Below, piece after piece: positions 55,988-64,000 of a stretch of 64,000 nt of DNA; the first letter of the stretch is position 1, and each line of letters starts with the position of its first letter. Made by a program: the position numbers and the translations under genes. The notes under the pieces are model-generated. The model saw only the letters and a list, made by a program, of their open reading frames with translations, did not search any database and was not told where the DNA came from. The stretch comes from Flavobacterium phragmitis (lineage in GTDB: Bacteria > Bacteroidota > Bacteroidia > Flavobacteriales > Flavobacteriaceae), in assembly GCF_900112575.1 (NCBI RefSeq), contig NZ_FOMH01000002.1, positions 310,001 to 374,000 of the forward strand, given 5' to 3'.

Positions 55988-56578
55988 TTATTTCAAGTTA
56001 TCCAAATAACTTCTAAGTTCCTTTAAATAAACCAAATAAACAGAATTATCATTTTGAAGTTTTCCAAAATTTCGTATTCCCCAATAGCCTGACAGGATAA
56101 AAAAAGCCACTTGTTCACCAACAACATCTTTACGAATTAAACCCGACTCTTTTCCTTTTTCAATTGAATTTATAATGGTTTCTTTCCACAAATTCACTAA
56201 TTCTGTCAAAGCCTCACTAAACTTGTTATTCCAAGGAGTCATCTCTTGAGTAAGATTTCCAACAGGACAACCGTACTTTACCTGCAAAAAAGGATCTTCC
56301 AGAAGCAAATACGAAATCATATTATAAAAATCCTCAATTGGGTTTTGAGAAGCTTCAGTTGGTTGTATAAAATGTTCCTGCATCGTCGGTTTGAGGATTT
56401 CTTCAATAATAGCAATCCCCATTTCGTCTTTGGTTTTAAAATGGTAGTAAAAAGCTCCTTTCGTAACCTGCGTAGTGGCAATAATTTCATCAATACTGGT
56501 AGTTTGATAGCCTTTGGTATAAATCAATTCAAAGGCTTTTTGAAGAATGGTAAGACGTGTGTTTGCAGCTTTTGACAT
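55988..56578 (-). CDS. TetR-family transcriptional repressor
   Basis: The 196-residue protein has the TetR N-terminal HTH (TRLTILQKAFELIYTKGYQT, TSIDEIIATTQVTKGAFYYH, FKTKDEMGIAIIEE) and a helical ligand-binding C-terminal domain. It sits upstream of the membrane operon on the same strand. A palindrome at its own start and another before the operon suggest autorepression plus repression of the operon. The ligand is unknown. Confidence 0.9.
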   Translation of the reverse strand: MSKAANTRLTILQKAFELIYTKGYQTTSIDEIIATTQVTKGAFYYHFKTKDEMGIAIIEEILKPTMQEHFIQPTEASQNPIEDFYNMISYLLLEDPFLQVKYGCPVGNLTQEMTPWNNKFSEALTELVNLWKETIINSIEKGKESGLIRKDVVGEQVAFFILSGYWGIRNFGKLQNDNSVYLVYLKELRSYLDNLK

Positions 56579-56583
56579 AAAAA

Positions 56584-56612
56584 ATACTGATTAGTATGAA
56601 AAAGCAAATTTA
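56584..56612 (-). promoter_or_regulatory. tetR promoter with operator O2
   Basis: CAAATTTA (56605-56612) is TAAATTTG on the coding strand. The palindrome ATACTGATTAGTAT (56584-56597) covers the expected start of transcription just before the ATG, as for autorepression. Confidence 0.6.
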
Positions 56613-56636
56613 AAGAAAAATAATCGCCGTAATTAA

Positions 56637-56826
56637 TTTAAACACATAGAAACATAGTTATGCTGGTGCTTAAAAAAGCGTTTCACTTATAATAAATCAC
56701 ATAATTCTTTATGTGCTCAACTTAAAAAAAATTGTGCAACCGTTTACACAAAGCTATGTGTTAGAAACTAGTTTCTTTCTAATTCCTTTTCTAATTTATT
56801 ATAGTCTATGTTTCTATGTGTTTAAA
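56637..56826. repeat. 21-bp inverted repeat flanking a 148-bp segment
   Basis: TTTAAACACATAGAAACATAG (56637-56657) is exactly complementary to 56806-56826. Inside lie 'gcgtttcacttataataaa' and a further 'cacataattctttatgtg' stem. Partial similarity to 12518-12600. No gene in this gap. Confidence 0.75.
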
Positions 56827-56917
56827 TAAAAACAAAATATTATAAGCCTTTCTTAATTCACAAAGCAATTGATTTTGTAAATTAGCCAACACTATTTTAT
56901 CAAATCAATACTATATC

Positions 56918-58546
56918 ATGGATTTAAACTTCAATAAAAACGAAGATCACAATAAACTACTCCTTTCTGAATTAAAACAAAAATTTGCTAAGGTAAAATT
57001 AGGCGGAGGCGAAAAACGTATCGAAAAACTACACGCTGAAGGTAAAATGACGGCTCGTGAAAGAATCGCTTATTTATTGGACGAAAATTCTAAAAGTATT
57101 GAAATTGGCGGTTTTGCCGGAGAAGGAATGTATCCAGAACACGGCGGATGTCCTTCTGGCGGTGTTGTCGTAAAAATTGGTTACATCAAAGGTAAACAAT
57201 GTATTGTTGTGGCCAATGATGCTACTGTAAAAGCGGGAGCCTGGTTTCCAATAACAGGAAAGAAAAACCTTCGCGCACAGGAAATTGCTATGGAAAACCG
57301 ACTTCCTATTATTTATCTTGTGGACAGTGCAGGAGTTTATCTGCCAATGCAAGACGAAATTTTTCCAGATAAAGAACATTTCGGGCGAATCTTTAGAAAC
57401 AATGCCCAAATGAGCAGTATGGGAATCACTCAGATTGCTGCCGTTATGGGAAGCTGTGTTGCCGGAGGAGCTTACTTACCAATTATGAGCGATGAAGCTT
57501 TAATAGTAGATAAAACAGGAAGTATTTTTCTTGCAGGAAGTTATTTGGTAAAAGCGGCAATTGGCGAAACAATTGACAATGAAACTCTGGGCGGTGCTAC
57601 AACGCATTGCGAAATATCAGGTGTAACCGATTATAAAGCGAAAGATGATAAAGATGCATTAGACAAAATCAAAAATATTGTAGATAAAATTGGTGATTTT
57701 GACAAAGCAGGCTACAGCCGAATTAAAGCAGAAAAACCAGCTTTAGAACCCAACGATATTTATGGAATCCTACCAAAAGCTAGAACGGAACAATATGATA
57801 TGATGGAAATCATCAAACGTTTGGTTGATAATTCAGAATTTGAAGCTTACAAAGAAGGTTACGGACAATCATTAATTACTGGTTATGCCAGAATTGACGG
57901 ATGGGCTGTCGGGATTGTGGCCAATCAGCGTAAAGTGGTAAAAACTAAAAAAGGCGAAATGCAGTTTGGTGGTGTAATTTATTCTGACAGTGCTGATAAA
58001 GCAACCCGATTTATTGCCAATTGTAACCAGAAAAAAATTCCACTTGTGTTTCTTCAAGATGTTACCGGATTTATGGTCGGCTCAAAATCAGAGCATGGTG
58101 GTATTATTAAAGATGGTGCGAAAATGGTAAATGCCGTAAGTAATTCAGTTGTTCCTAAATTTACTGTTATTGTCGGAAACTCTTACGGCGCAGGAAATTA
58201 TGCCATGTGTGGCAAAGCGTATGACCCTAGATTAATTTTTGCATGGCCAAGTGCAGAACTAGCCGTAATGGGCGGTACTCAAGCTGCAAAAGTTTTAGCG
58301 CAAATTGAAGCTTCTTCGCTTAAAGCGAAAGGAGAAATGGTTGATGAAGAAAAAGAAAATGAACTTTTCAATAAAATAAAAGCCCATTACGACGAGCAGA
58401 CTTCACCTTATTACGCAGCATCAAGACTTTGGACAGATGCCATAATTGATCCTTTAGACACAAGAACTTGGATCTCAATGGGAATCGAAGCTGCAAACCA
58501 TGCTCCTATTCAAAAACCTTTTAATTTGGGCGTAATTCAGGTTTAA
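56918..58546 (+). CDS. Acyl-CoA carboxylase carboxyltransferase (beta) subunit
   Basis: The 542-residue enzyme moves the carboxyl group from carboxybiotin to an acyl-CoA. The crotonase-like carboxyltransferase halves are visible: GGEKRIEKLHAEGKMTARER, GGCPSGGVVVKIGYIKGKQC, ANDATVKAGAWFPITGKKNL, then VPKFTVIVGNSYGAGNYAMC and FAWPSAELAVMGGTQAAKV. Length and the AGVYLPMQDEIFPD block fit the methylcrotonyl-CoA carboxylase type better than propionyl-CoA carboxylase, so leucine catabolism is the first guess. No biotin carboxylase gene is adjacent. Confidence 0.85.
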   Translation: MDLNFNKNEDHNKLLLSELKQKFAKVKLGGGEKRIEKLHAEGKMTARERIAYLLDENSKSIEIGGFAGEGMYPEHGGCPSGGVVVKIGYIKGKQCIVVANDATVKAGAWFPITGKKNLRAQEIAMENRLPIIYLVDSAGVYLPMQDEIFPDKEHFGRIFRNNAQMSSMGITQIAAVMGSCVAGGAYLPIMSDEALIVDKTGSIFLAGSYLVKAAIGETIDNETLGGATTHCEISGVTDYKAKDDKDALDKIKNIVDKIGDFDKAGYSRIKAEKPALEPNDIYGILPKARTEQYDMMEIIKRLVDNSEFEAYKEGYGQSLITGYARIDGWAVGIVANQRKVVKTKKGEMQFGGVIYSDSADKATRFIANCNQKKIPLVFLQDVTGFMVGSKSEHGGIIKDGAKMVNAVSNSVVPKFTVIVGNSYGAGNYAMCGKAYDPRLIFAWPSAELAVMGGTQAAKVLAQIEASSLKAKGEMVDEEKENELFNKIKAHYDEQTSPYYAASRLWTDAIIDPLDTRTWISMGIEAANHAPIQKPFNLGVIQV

Positions 58547-58620
58547 CAATTCGAGAATTCACAATGATACGTTAAATAAAAAACAAAAATCTTATTTTCA
58601 GGCTGTTAAAAATACACATA

Positions 58621-58637
58621 TTACTAAAAATTAGTAA
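58621..58637. promoter_or_regulatory. Palindrome before the DoxX gene
   Basis: TTACTAA and TTAGTAA arms separated by AAA, 31 bp before the ATG at 58669, near a TAATTTTT that may be a weak -7 box. Candidate operator. Confidence 0.35.
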
Positions 58638-58668
58638 CTTAGCATATAATTTTTAATCACACAGCATC

Positions 58669-59091
58669 ATGGAAAATGTAAAAAGTTTGAATAAATGGGC
58701 GAATTCGCACACTTATTTACCGGTGGATCTAGTACGTATTGTTTTGGGTGGATTTTTATTTATGAAAGGTGTCTCATTTGTCACCAATATTCAGTACCTG
58801 CATGATTTAATTTCCCCTATTGATAAATTTGGAGGAGGAATGTTTATGCTACATTACATTGCTCCTGCTCATATGATTGGTGGTATAATGATTATTTTTG
58901 GACTATTAACCCGTTGGGCTATTGCGGCTCAATTACCTATTTTATTCGGTGCTGTTCTTGTAAACTTTATGGGGAAAATGCACTCCGAAAGCTTACTTTT
59001 AGCTATAGTCGTTCTGCTTGTCTGCATCTTCTTCTTATTTTATGGAAGCGGTAAACATTCTGCAGATTATTACTTCAAAATGCAACAATAA
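58669..59091 (+). CDS. DoxX-family membrane protein
   Basis: The 140-residue protein has four transmembrane helices (about residues 22-38, 65-83, 88-104 and 110-126). The LVRIVLGGFLFMKGVSF start and IGGIMIIFGLLTRWAIAAQL segment fit DoxX. DoxX proteins link to thiosulfate or quinone metabolism and redox stress; no functional context is given here. A terminator follows. Confidence 0.85.
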   Translation: MENVKSLNKWANSHTYLPVDLVRIVLGGFLFMKGVSFVTNIQYLHDLISPIDKFGGGMFMLHYIAPAHMIGGIMIIFGLLTRWAIAAQLPILFGAVLVNFMGKMHSESLLLAIVVLLVCIFFLFYGSGKHSADYYFKMQQ

Positions 59092-59100
59092 ACTCATAAA

Positions 59101-59137
59101 TCCTCAGTTTTTTAATCAAAAAGGCTGAGGATAATTT
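59101..59137 (+). terminator. Terminator after the DoxX gene
   Basis: TCCTCAG and CTGAGGA arms followed by TAATTTTTG. Confidence 0.6.
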
Positions 59138-59199
59138 TTGTTTGTTAATTAATTCTATAAAATTTCATTAATTGTGTTTTATGACTTAAATTCGCCGAC

Positions 59200-59547
59200 A
59201 TGAATTGGATTCGTAAAACCGTTATTTTTATTGCACTTCTGATTGCAGGTTTGTTTGCTTATCAAGCAGACACCGCTTCTATGCAAATAACTGAAACGCA
59301 AAAAACGGATACTAATTTCTGTAAAGAGACCGGAGATTCTTCTGCATTTATTCAACCGCAAGGCAGTTATCATTTTGCAGCAAACATTAAAACTTATTCA
59401 TCTGGAATACTTAAATGTTTAGATTCCTTTTTACCGCTGATTCCACAGCATCAAACCGTTACAACCACTACAGCATATACTAAACTGTTTACTACTCAAA
59501 GTAAAAAGGTTTTAGTCATACTCTATGCTTTCCATTTTTTCTGGTAA
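59200..59547 (+). CDS. Hypothetical protein with N- and C-terminal hydrophobic ends
   Basis: The 115-residue protein has an N-terminal signal-anchor-like segment (TVIFIALLIAGLFAYQA) and a C-terminal hydrophobic end (VLVILYAFHFFW). The region between has no recognised domain. A TTG-rich AT gap precedes it. Coding status rests on the ATG start, the length and the clean membrane pattern. The function is unknown. Confidence 0.45.
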   Translation: MNWIRKTVIFIALLIAGLFAYQADTASMQITETQKTDTNFCKETGDSSAFIQPQGSYHFAANIKTYSSGILKCLDSFLPLIPQHQTVTTTTAYTKLFTTQSKKVLVILYAFHFFW

Positions 59548-59646
59548 ATAAAACTTGATTTCTGTTGAAGATTTATTCTTCAAACTATAACTGTTTTCTG
59601 AAAGAAAGCCGTCGCATATCATTTATTTATTTCATTAAAAAACATC

Positions 59647-60123
59647 ATGGAAACTACAACTACCATTATGGGTATTGTGATTTTAATCATTGTCGCAATT
59701 CCAGTATATTTTTCTGCCCGCTCAAGCGCTGCCAGTAAATCAAGAATTTTAAACATCAAGAAGAGATTCAATCCGTCTAATCCAGAGAGTTTTGATTTAA
59801 CAGAATCAATTAATAATAAAACTTTAACTCTGGATCAAAAAAACAACAAGTTTATATTGATGAATTTCAATCCAAATCAGCAGGAATCAATTTATGTTGA
59901 TTTAAACACTGTTGCTTCTTGTAAATTAATTCCAACAACAGACGCACATTCGAATACCATAGTTAAAATTGATTTCGAATTTCAGGACAAAGAAACATCC
60001 AAAAAGATTATAATTCCATTCTATGATTTTGATGATGACCGCATTAAACAAATAAGCGTGTATCAAGATCATCAGTTTGCGAAAAAATGGCATAAAATCA
60101 TCCAAGATTCTATTTCACGTTAG
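59647..60123 (+). CDS. Hypothetical membrane-anchored protein
   Basis: The 158-residue protein has one N-terminal transmembrane helix (about residues 8-25: GIVILIIVAIPVYFS) and a soluble, mixed alpha/beta C-terminal domain (residues 30-158) with FILMNFNPNQQESIYVDLNT and KIIIPFYDFDDDRIKQISVY. No family recognised. A good terminator follows at 60141. Confidence 0.65.
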   Translation: METTTTIMGIVILIIVAIPVYFSARSSAASKSRILNIKKRFNPSNPESFDLTESINNKTLTLDQKNNKFILMNFNPNQQESIYVDLNTVASCKLIPTTDAHSNTIVKIDFEFQDKETSKKIIIPFYDFDDDRIKQISVYQDHQFAKKWHKIIQDSISR

Positions 60124-60140
60124 TTATTTAATTCAGCTAA

Positions 60141-60170
60141 AGAGGTTCAACATTGAGCCTCTTTTTTTTG
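60141..60170 (+). terminator. Terminator before hemN
   Basis: AGAGGTTCA and TGAGCCTCT arms (one G-U pair) followed by eight T residues. Confidence 0.8.
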
Positions 60171-60214
60171 TCTTTTATATGATATTTGTCATTTTATGTC
60201 GGTCATCGAAGTTT

Positions 60215-60222
60215 TAATTTTG
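60215..60222 (+). promoter_or_regulatory. -7 box of hemN
   Basis: TAATTTTG matches TAnnTTTG, 21 nt before the ATG at 60244. No -33 TTG at 19-21 bp. No clear FNR box was seen. Confidence 0.5.
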
Positions 60223-60243
60223 AGGTAAACTAAATCCGTCATT

Positions 60244-61608
60244 ATGAAAATCTCTTTGACACAAAAATACAATGTCCCAGGTCCAAGATATACTAGCTAT
60301 CCAACCGTTCCGTATTGGAATGAAGCTGATTTCACAACTGAAAAATGGATCTCTTCTTTACAAAAATCATTTTCTGAAAGCAATTCAAAAAAAGGAATTA
60401 GTTTATATATTCATCTGCCTTTCTGCGAAAGCATGTGTACTTTCTGCGGATGCAACAAACGAATTACCAAAAATCATTCTGTTGAAGAAACTTACATTAA
60501 AGCACTTTTAAAAGAGTGGTATTTGTACTGTAAAATACTTCCAGAAAAACCTGTTATTAAAGAAATACATTTAGGCGGCGGAACACCTACATTCTTTTCT
60601 AAGGAAAATCTAGAATTGCTGATCAATGGAATTTTCAGTTATGCTGTAAAAGCTGAAAACCATGAATTTAGTTTTGAAGGGCATCCCAATAATACTACTC
60701 ACGAACAATTAAAAAAATTGTATGATTTAGGCTTTCGCCGAGTGAGTTTTGGAGTTCAGGATTATGCTGCAAAAGTACAGCAAGCCATTAACCGAATTCA
60801 GCCTTTTCATAATGTTGCTAAAGTAACATTTTGGGCCAAAGAAATTGGTTATACCTCTATTGGTCACGATATAATTTTTGGGCTTCCATTTCAAGCTATC
60901 GAAGATGTTATAGATACGGTTGAAAAAACAAATTCTTTAAAACCAGATCGATTGGCTTTTTACAGTTACGCTCATGTGCCGTGGATAAAAGGAAACGGAC
61001 AACGCGGCTTTAACGACGAAAACCTGCCAAAAGATGCCGAAAAAAGACAGCTTTATGAAACAGGAAAAAAATTGCTTTCGCAAAACGGTTATCATGAAAT
61101 AGGAATGGATCATTTTGCTTTAGAAGCTGATAGTTTATATAAAGCCGCTCATAATGGTAATTTACATCGAAATTTTATGGGATATAGTGCTTCAAAAACA
61201 CAAGTAATGATTGGTTTAGGCGTTTCTTCGATTAGTGACAGCTGGTATAGTTTTGCTCAAAACACCAAAAATCTAGAAGATTATTACCAATTATTAGAAT
61301 GGGATAAACTGCCAGTTGTGAAAGGCCATATTTTAAACGAAGAAGATTTAATTATTAGAAAACACATTCTGAATTTAACCTGTGAGCTTCAAACTTCCTG
61401 GACAGAAGAATCTTTAAATTTCACTGAACTTCCTGAAGTTTTAAGTGCATTACAAGAAATAGAAAATGATGGTTTAATTGTCATTGAAGAAAATTCAATT
61501 AAAATCACAGAAGAAGGAAGGCCTTTTGTACGTAATATCTGTATGGCATTCGATTTACATCTAAAAAGAAAATCACCGGAAACCAACTTGTTTTCGATGA
61601 CTGTATAA
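60244..61608 (+). CDS. hemN: Oxygen-independent coproporphyrinogen III oxidase
   Basis: The 454-residue radical SAM enzyme decarboxylates coproporphyrinogen III to protoporphyrinogen IX in haem synthesis without oxygen. The [4Fe-4S] cysteines are C61, C65 and C68 (with C70) in CESMCTFCGC. The preceding YIHLPF and following LGGGTPTFFSKENLE are typical of HemN. The N-terminal YNVPGPRYTSYPTVPYW is the HemN (not HemW) hallmark. Cytosolic. Downstream at 62368-64000 are cbb3-oxidase assembly genes that use haem at low oxygen; they are on the other strand. Confidence 0.95.
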   Translation: MKISLTQKYNVPGPRYTSYPTVPYWNEADFTTEKWISSLQKSFSESNSKKGISLYIHLPFCESMCTFCGCNKRITKNHSVEETYIKALLKEWYLYCKILPEKPVIKEIHLGGGTPTFFSKENLELLINGIFSYAVKAENHEFSFEGHPNNTTHEQLKKLYDLGFRRVSFGVQDYAAKVQQAINRIQPFHNVAKVTFWAKEIGYTSIGHDIIFGLPFQAIEDVIDTVEKTNSLKPDRLAFYSYAHVPWIKGNGQRGFNDENLPKDAEKRQLYETGKKLLSQNGYHEIGMDHFALEADSLYKAAHNGNLHRNFMGYSASKTQVMIGLGVSSISDSWYSFAQNTKNLEDYYQLLEWDKLPVVKGHILNEEDLIIRKHILNLTCELQTSWTEESLNFTELPEVLSALQEIENDGLIVIEENSIKITEEGRPFVRNICMAFDLHLKRKSPETNLFSMTV

Positions 61609-61693
61609 ACAACCATACTACCAGCTAAATGGGGCAATCTTTTGAAAATCTCACTTTTAAAGACAATCTTTTGTATATTTGAAAAAAGTCATC

Positions 61694-61990
61694 ATGACAA
61701 CAAAAGACAACATATTAAAAACTCTGAAATTGAACAAGCAGAAGCTTTCTAAATTTGGTATTCGAAATGTTGGTTTGTTTGGTTCTTATATCCGAGATGA
61801 ACAATCTTTTGAAAGTGATATAGATTTATTGATTGATTTTGAACCTGACAAAGAAAACTTTGATAATTACATGGCGGTTTATGACTTCTTTGAGAATCTA
61901 TTTAAAAATGAGAAAATCGAAGTTGTTACTAAAAATGGTTTAAGTCCGTACATTGGTTCCAAAATTTTAAACGAAGTTCAATATGTCTAA
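61694..61990 (+). CDS. MntA-type nucleotidyltransferase antitoxin
   Basis: The 98-residue protein has the minimal nucleotidyltransferase motif GLFGSYIRDE...SDIDLLIDFEP, the GSx10DxD pattern. The frame opens at TTG 61679, but MTTKDNILK at 61694 is the natural start. In known MntA/HepT pairs it AMPylates the HEPN toxin. The last bases overlap the start of hepT by 8 nt. It is intact here, though its partner is not. Confidence 0.85.
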   Translation: MTTKDNILKTLKLNKQKLSKFGIRNVGLFGSYIRDEQSFESDIDLLIDFEPDKENFDNYMAVYDFFENLFKNEKIEVVTKNGLSPYIGSKILNEVQYV

Positions 61991-62278
61991 AGATTATCTT
62001 AGACATATTCAAGACGAATATTCCTATATCTTATCTGTCAGCAAAAAATTATCATCTGAAGATTTCCTTAAAGATGAAACTCTAAAACGTGCAGTTGTAA
62101 GAAGTTTAGAAATCATTGGAGAAGCTACAAAGAAAATCTCTTCGGATTTTAAAGCTGACAAAGACTCTATTCAATGGAAAAATATGGCCGGCATAGAGAT
62201 AGACTTATCCACGACTACATGGCAGTAAATTATACTATTGTTTGGGACGTGATGAAAAACAAAATTCCTGGAGATTAA
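61983..62278 (+). pseudogene. HepT-type HEPN RNase toxin, frameshifted
   Basis: The N-terminal 70 residues are HepT-like (MSKDYLRHIQDEYSYILSVS; VRSLEIIGEATKKISSDFKA; WKNMAG). After codon ATG-GCC-GGC the frame runs into LSTTTWQ and stops at 62228. In the +2 frame the expected tail, RDRLIHDYMAVNYTIVWDVM, continues to a stop at 62276-62278. One missing base near 62193-62195 explains this. The lost segment carries the catalytic RxxxxHxY motif, so the 81-residue product should be inactive as an RNase unless the frame is restored. Confidence 0.8.
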
Positions 62279-62367
62279 TAAGCTGATTTCAAATTTCTTA
62301 ATAGAAGAATAAAACATAATTTCATTCATCATATTTTATAAAACATAAGTTCTTTAACTTATAATCT

Positions 62368-63069
62368 CTAATGGCAGTTAGGAGTCTGCTGTACAAATAA
62401 ACTCATATTAGAAGGAGAAATATATGGAATTCCAAGTCCTAATCCTCTAAGAATAAACAAAACTCCAATAATTACAGCAACATAAGGAATTGCCTTTTGG
62501 ATTTTATTTCTGAAAGGCAATTTCAGCAATGAATTTACATACACTACAATTGTCATCAAAGGTATAGTTCCGATTCCAAATAACAGCATATACAAAACAC
62601 CTAAACTAGCACTCTGCATGGCGATTGCTCCAAACAGTGCTACATAAACCATTCCGCATGGAAGAAATCCATTTAGCAGACCAATTGTAAAAAGAGATTT
62701 ATAACTCTTGTTTTTAAATTGGGCTCCGAGGTTTGATTTGATTTTAGAAATAATTTTATAAACGGGTTTTGAAAAATTATAATTCGCAAACTTTTTCTCT
62801 GGAATTAAAACCACAATAATCATGATTACACCAATAATGATAGACATTTTCTGTTGTAATCCGGCAAGAAAAAAACCTCTGCCTAATAATCCAAAAATTA
62901 ATCCGATTGTGGCATAAGCGGTTAATCTTCCGAAATGATAGGTCAAAATCTGCGTTACTTTTTTAGCTTCATTTTGTCTGTCTACAGGAAGCATCATAGC
63001 AATTGGCCCGCACATACCGACACAGTGCAGGCTACTTATAAGACCTAAAAAGAAAGCTGAAAATAACAT
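62368..63069 (-). CDS. SafE/TauE-like membrane protein, cbb3-associated
   Basis: The 233-residue protein has about six transmembrane helices. It has an N-terminal HCVGMCGP motif and a GFLPCG motif, metal-binding cysteine signatures of the family found next to cbb3 oxidase assembly genes (CcoS/CcoH surroundings). It may take part in copper or haem delivery to the oxidase, although sulfite export is the textbook label. It is 7 nt after fixH on the same strand, so it is likely cotranscribed with fixH and ccoG. Confidence 0.75.
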   Translation of the reverse strand: MLFSAFFLGLISSLHCVGMCGPIAMMLPVDRQNEAKKVTQILTYHFGRLTAYATIGLIFGLLGRGFFLAGLQQKMSIIIGVIMIIVVLIPEKKFANYNFSKPVYKIISKIKSNLGAQFKNKSYKSLFTIGLLNGFLPCGMVYVALFGAIAMQSASLGVLYMLLFGIGTIPLMTIVVYVNSLLKLPFRNKIQKAIPYVAVIIGVLFILRGLGLGIPYISPSNMSLFVQQTPNCH

Positions 63070-63076
63070 TATGCAA

Positions 63077-63526
63077 TTAATTGACGTAAATCACTTCTTT
63101 AGTTAAATATTTTTTGCCTTCATACTGCCATTCCATATTCACATCCCAGCGTCCTTTTATTAGTTTTTTCTGCGGAATAAGTATAGAAGAATTGGTCAAA
63201 GCAATTTTGGTATTAAAGTCAAACTTTTTATTTGAAGGACGATACAGCAAAATATTTCCTTGTACTTTATCGCTTTCAAATCCGGCTGGAAAAGTTACAG
63301 CTACTCCGCTATCTGTATATTTGATTGATGGTTTGTGCTGTAAATCGTGAGCATTTTGAATTCTAGCCATTTCTTCCTGAAAATGCGTGTCGTGTTTGTA
63401 GTATTCCTCGACAACCAAATCATTATCGTATTTAGAATTTGACTGTACTTCGAAAACAAAATATAATATAAATGTCATAAACAATCCGAATGCAATGACA
63501 ATTGCGGTACCCCAATTAATTTTCAT
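63077..63526 (-). CDS. fixH: FixH family protein (cbb3 oxidase assembly)
   Basis: The 149-residue protein has one N-terminal transmembrane helix (AIVIAFGLFMTFILYFVF) and a soluble Ig-like periplasmic domain. The pattern SKYDNDLVVEEYYKHDTHFQ is typical of FixH/CcoH proteins, which assist assembly or stability of cbb3 oxidase. It lies between ccoG upstream and the SafE-like gene downstream, matching cbb3 assembly cluster order. Confidence 0.85.
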   Translation of the reverse strand: MKINWGTAIVIAFGLFMTFILYFVFEVQSNSKYDNDLVVEEYYKHDTHFQEEMARIQNAHDLQHKPSIKYTDSGVAVTFPAGFESDKVQGNILLYRPSNKKFDFNTKIALTNSSILIPQKKLIKGRWDVNMEWQYEGKKYLTKEVIYVN

Positions 63527-63539
63527 GATACTATAATTT

Positions 63540-64000
63540 TTAATTAAAACTGCGTGGTCCTAAGAAATTTGTTGTGGTTGTTTCTATGAGTTCAGAACCA
63601 TTGTAAACTCCTATTTTTACTTTTGTTTTATCACTTTCCAATAAAACTTCTTTTATTTCTATAAATAATGTTCCTTGAGAAATTCCTTCTTTGGCTACCT
63701 TAAAATGTCTTTTTCCCACATTCTTAATTTCGCCTTTCTGGTCAATTAACTCGAAGTGAATATCATTGTAATCTTTCATGGTTTTGTTTACAATTTTATA
63801 AGTATAAACATTACTGATTTTATCTCCATTATGCTGAAATAATTGCCCTGGCAAACGAAGAACAACTGCCTGAACATCAGTTCTTAAAAACAGCATTCCA
63901 ACAAAAATACTCAATAAAATAAAGAGAACTGCTGTATATCCTTTCATTCTTGTTGTAAACTTGAAAGGCTCTTTTTTGACAATTTCATCTTCAGAAGCAT
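63540..64000 (-). CDS. ccoG: Cytochrome c oxidase accessory protein CcoG, C-terminal part (partial)
   Basis: The frame is open to the window edge at 64000, so this is the 3' end of a longer gene; the ATG at 63947 is internal. The readable part has a transmembrane helix (GYTAVLFILLSIFVGMLFLR) and a C-terminal Ig-like domain (TYKIVNKTMKDYNDIHFELI) typical of CcoG (FixG). The Fe-S cysteines of CcoG lie upstream of the window edge. In order, ccoG-fixH-safE form an assembly cluster, running leftwards. Confidence 0.85.
   Translation of the reverse strand, partial: ASEDEIVKKEPFKFTTRMKGYTAVLFILLSIFVGMLFLRTDVQAVVLRLPGQLFQHNGDKISNVYTYKIVNKTMKDYNDIHFELIDQKGEIKNVGKRHFKVAKEGISQGTLFIEIKEVLLESDKTKVKIGVYNGSELIETTTTNFLGPRSFN

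Noticed and set aside
61983..62228. Functional 81-residue HepT
   Set aside because: The tail in the other frame carries the conserved motif, so this is a frameshifted gene, not a natural short form.

Overview
The window looks like a chromosomal stretch of a Flavobacterium-type member of the Bacteroidetes. It is AT-rich. Many genes have no Shine-Dalgarno-like sequence before the start codon. Several are preceded by the Bacteroidetes -7 box TAnnTTTG, some with a TTG about 19 bp upstream. Other lineage markers are a type IX secretion (T9SS) C-terminal sorting domain, SprB-type repeats, and dispersed intergenic inverted repeats of the kind common in Flavobacterium. No rRNA, tRNA or CRISPR array was seen.

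Layout. 1-2.9 kb: end of thrA, then thrB and thrC (threonine synthesis), separated by repeat-rich spacers. 2.9-5.5 kb: a small accessory patch holding a type II restriction-modification system (ApaLI-like nuclease plus beta-class methyltransferase), a divergent HTH gene, an inverted repeat resembling insertion-sequence ends and a second HTH regulator. 5.7-12.5 kb: a methyltransferase-like protein, a small membrane protein, a GNAT acetyltransferase, a Crp/Fnr regulator, a pectate-lyase-family lipoprotein behind two palindromes, a HipA-like kinase/DUF3037 pair, and NAD(P)HX dehydratase. 12.9-17.2 kb: gcvT, an S41 protease and yebC.

17.5-44.1 kb is the centrepiece: nine co-directional genes, mostly separated by 0-150 nt. 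They encode a 1573-residue exported protein, a fibronectin-type protein, three paralogous exported proteins that all stop inside a SprB-type repeat, a 2195-residue SprB-like adhesin with a T9SS sorting domain, an outer-membrane barrel with a helical tail, and a 1830-residue protein that ends in a predicted nuclease toxin and is followed by a likely immunity gene. I read this as an uncharacterised surface or toxin-delivery locus of the polymorphic-toxin class. Downstream is a duplicated module of a tiny signal-peptide/lipoprotein ORF, a terminator and a convergent LamG gene.

47-64 kb is mostly housekeeping: cysteine-synthase-family enzyme, S9 peptidase, ybaB, threonine-aldolase-family enzyme, prfB with a programmed frameshift, msrB, lpxD, a TetR-controlled membrane operon with two matching operators, an acyl-CoA carboxylase beta subunit, DoxX, hemN, an MntA/HepT-type toxin-antitoxin pair whose HepT is frameshifted, and the end of a cbb3-oxidase assembly cluster (SafE-like, fixH, ccoG).

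All family assignments come from reading motifs by eye. No database search was run.
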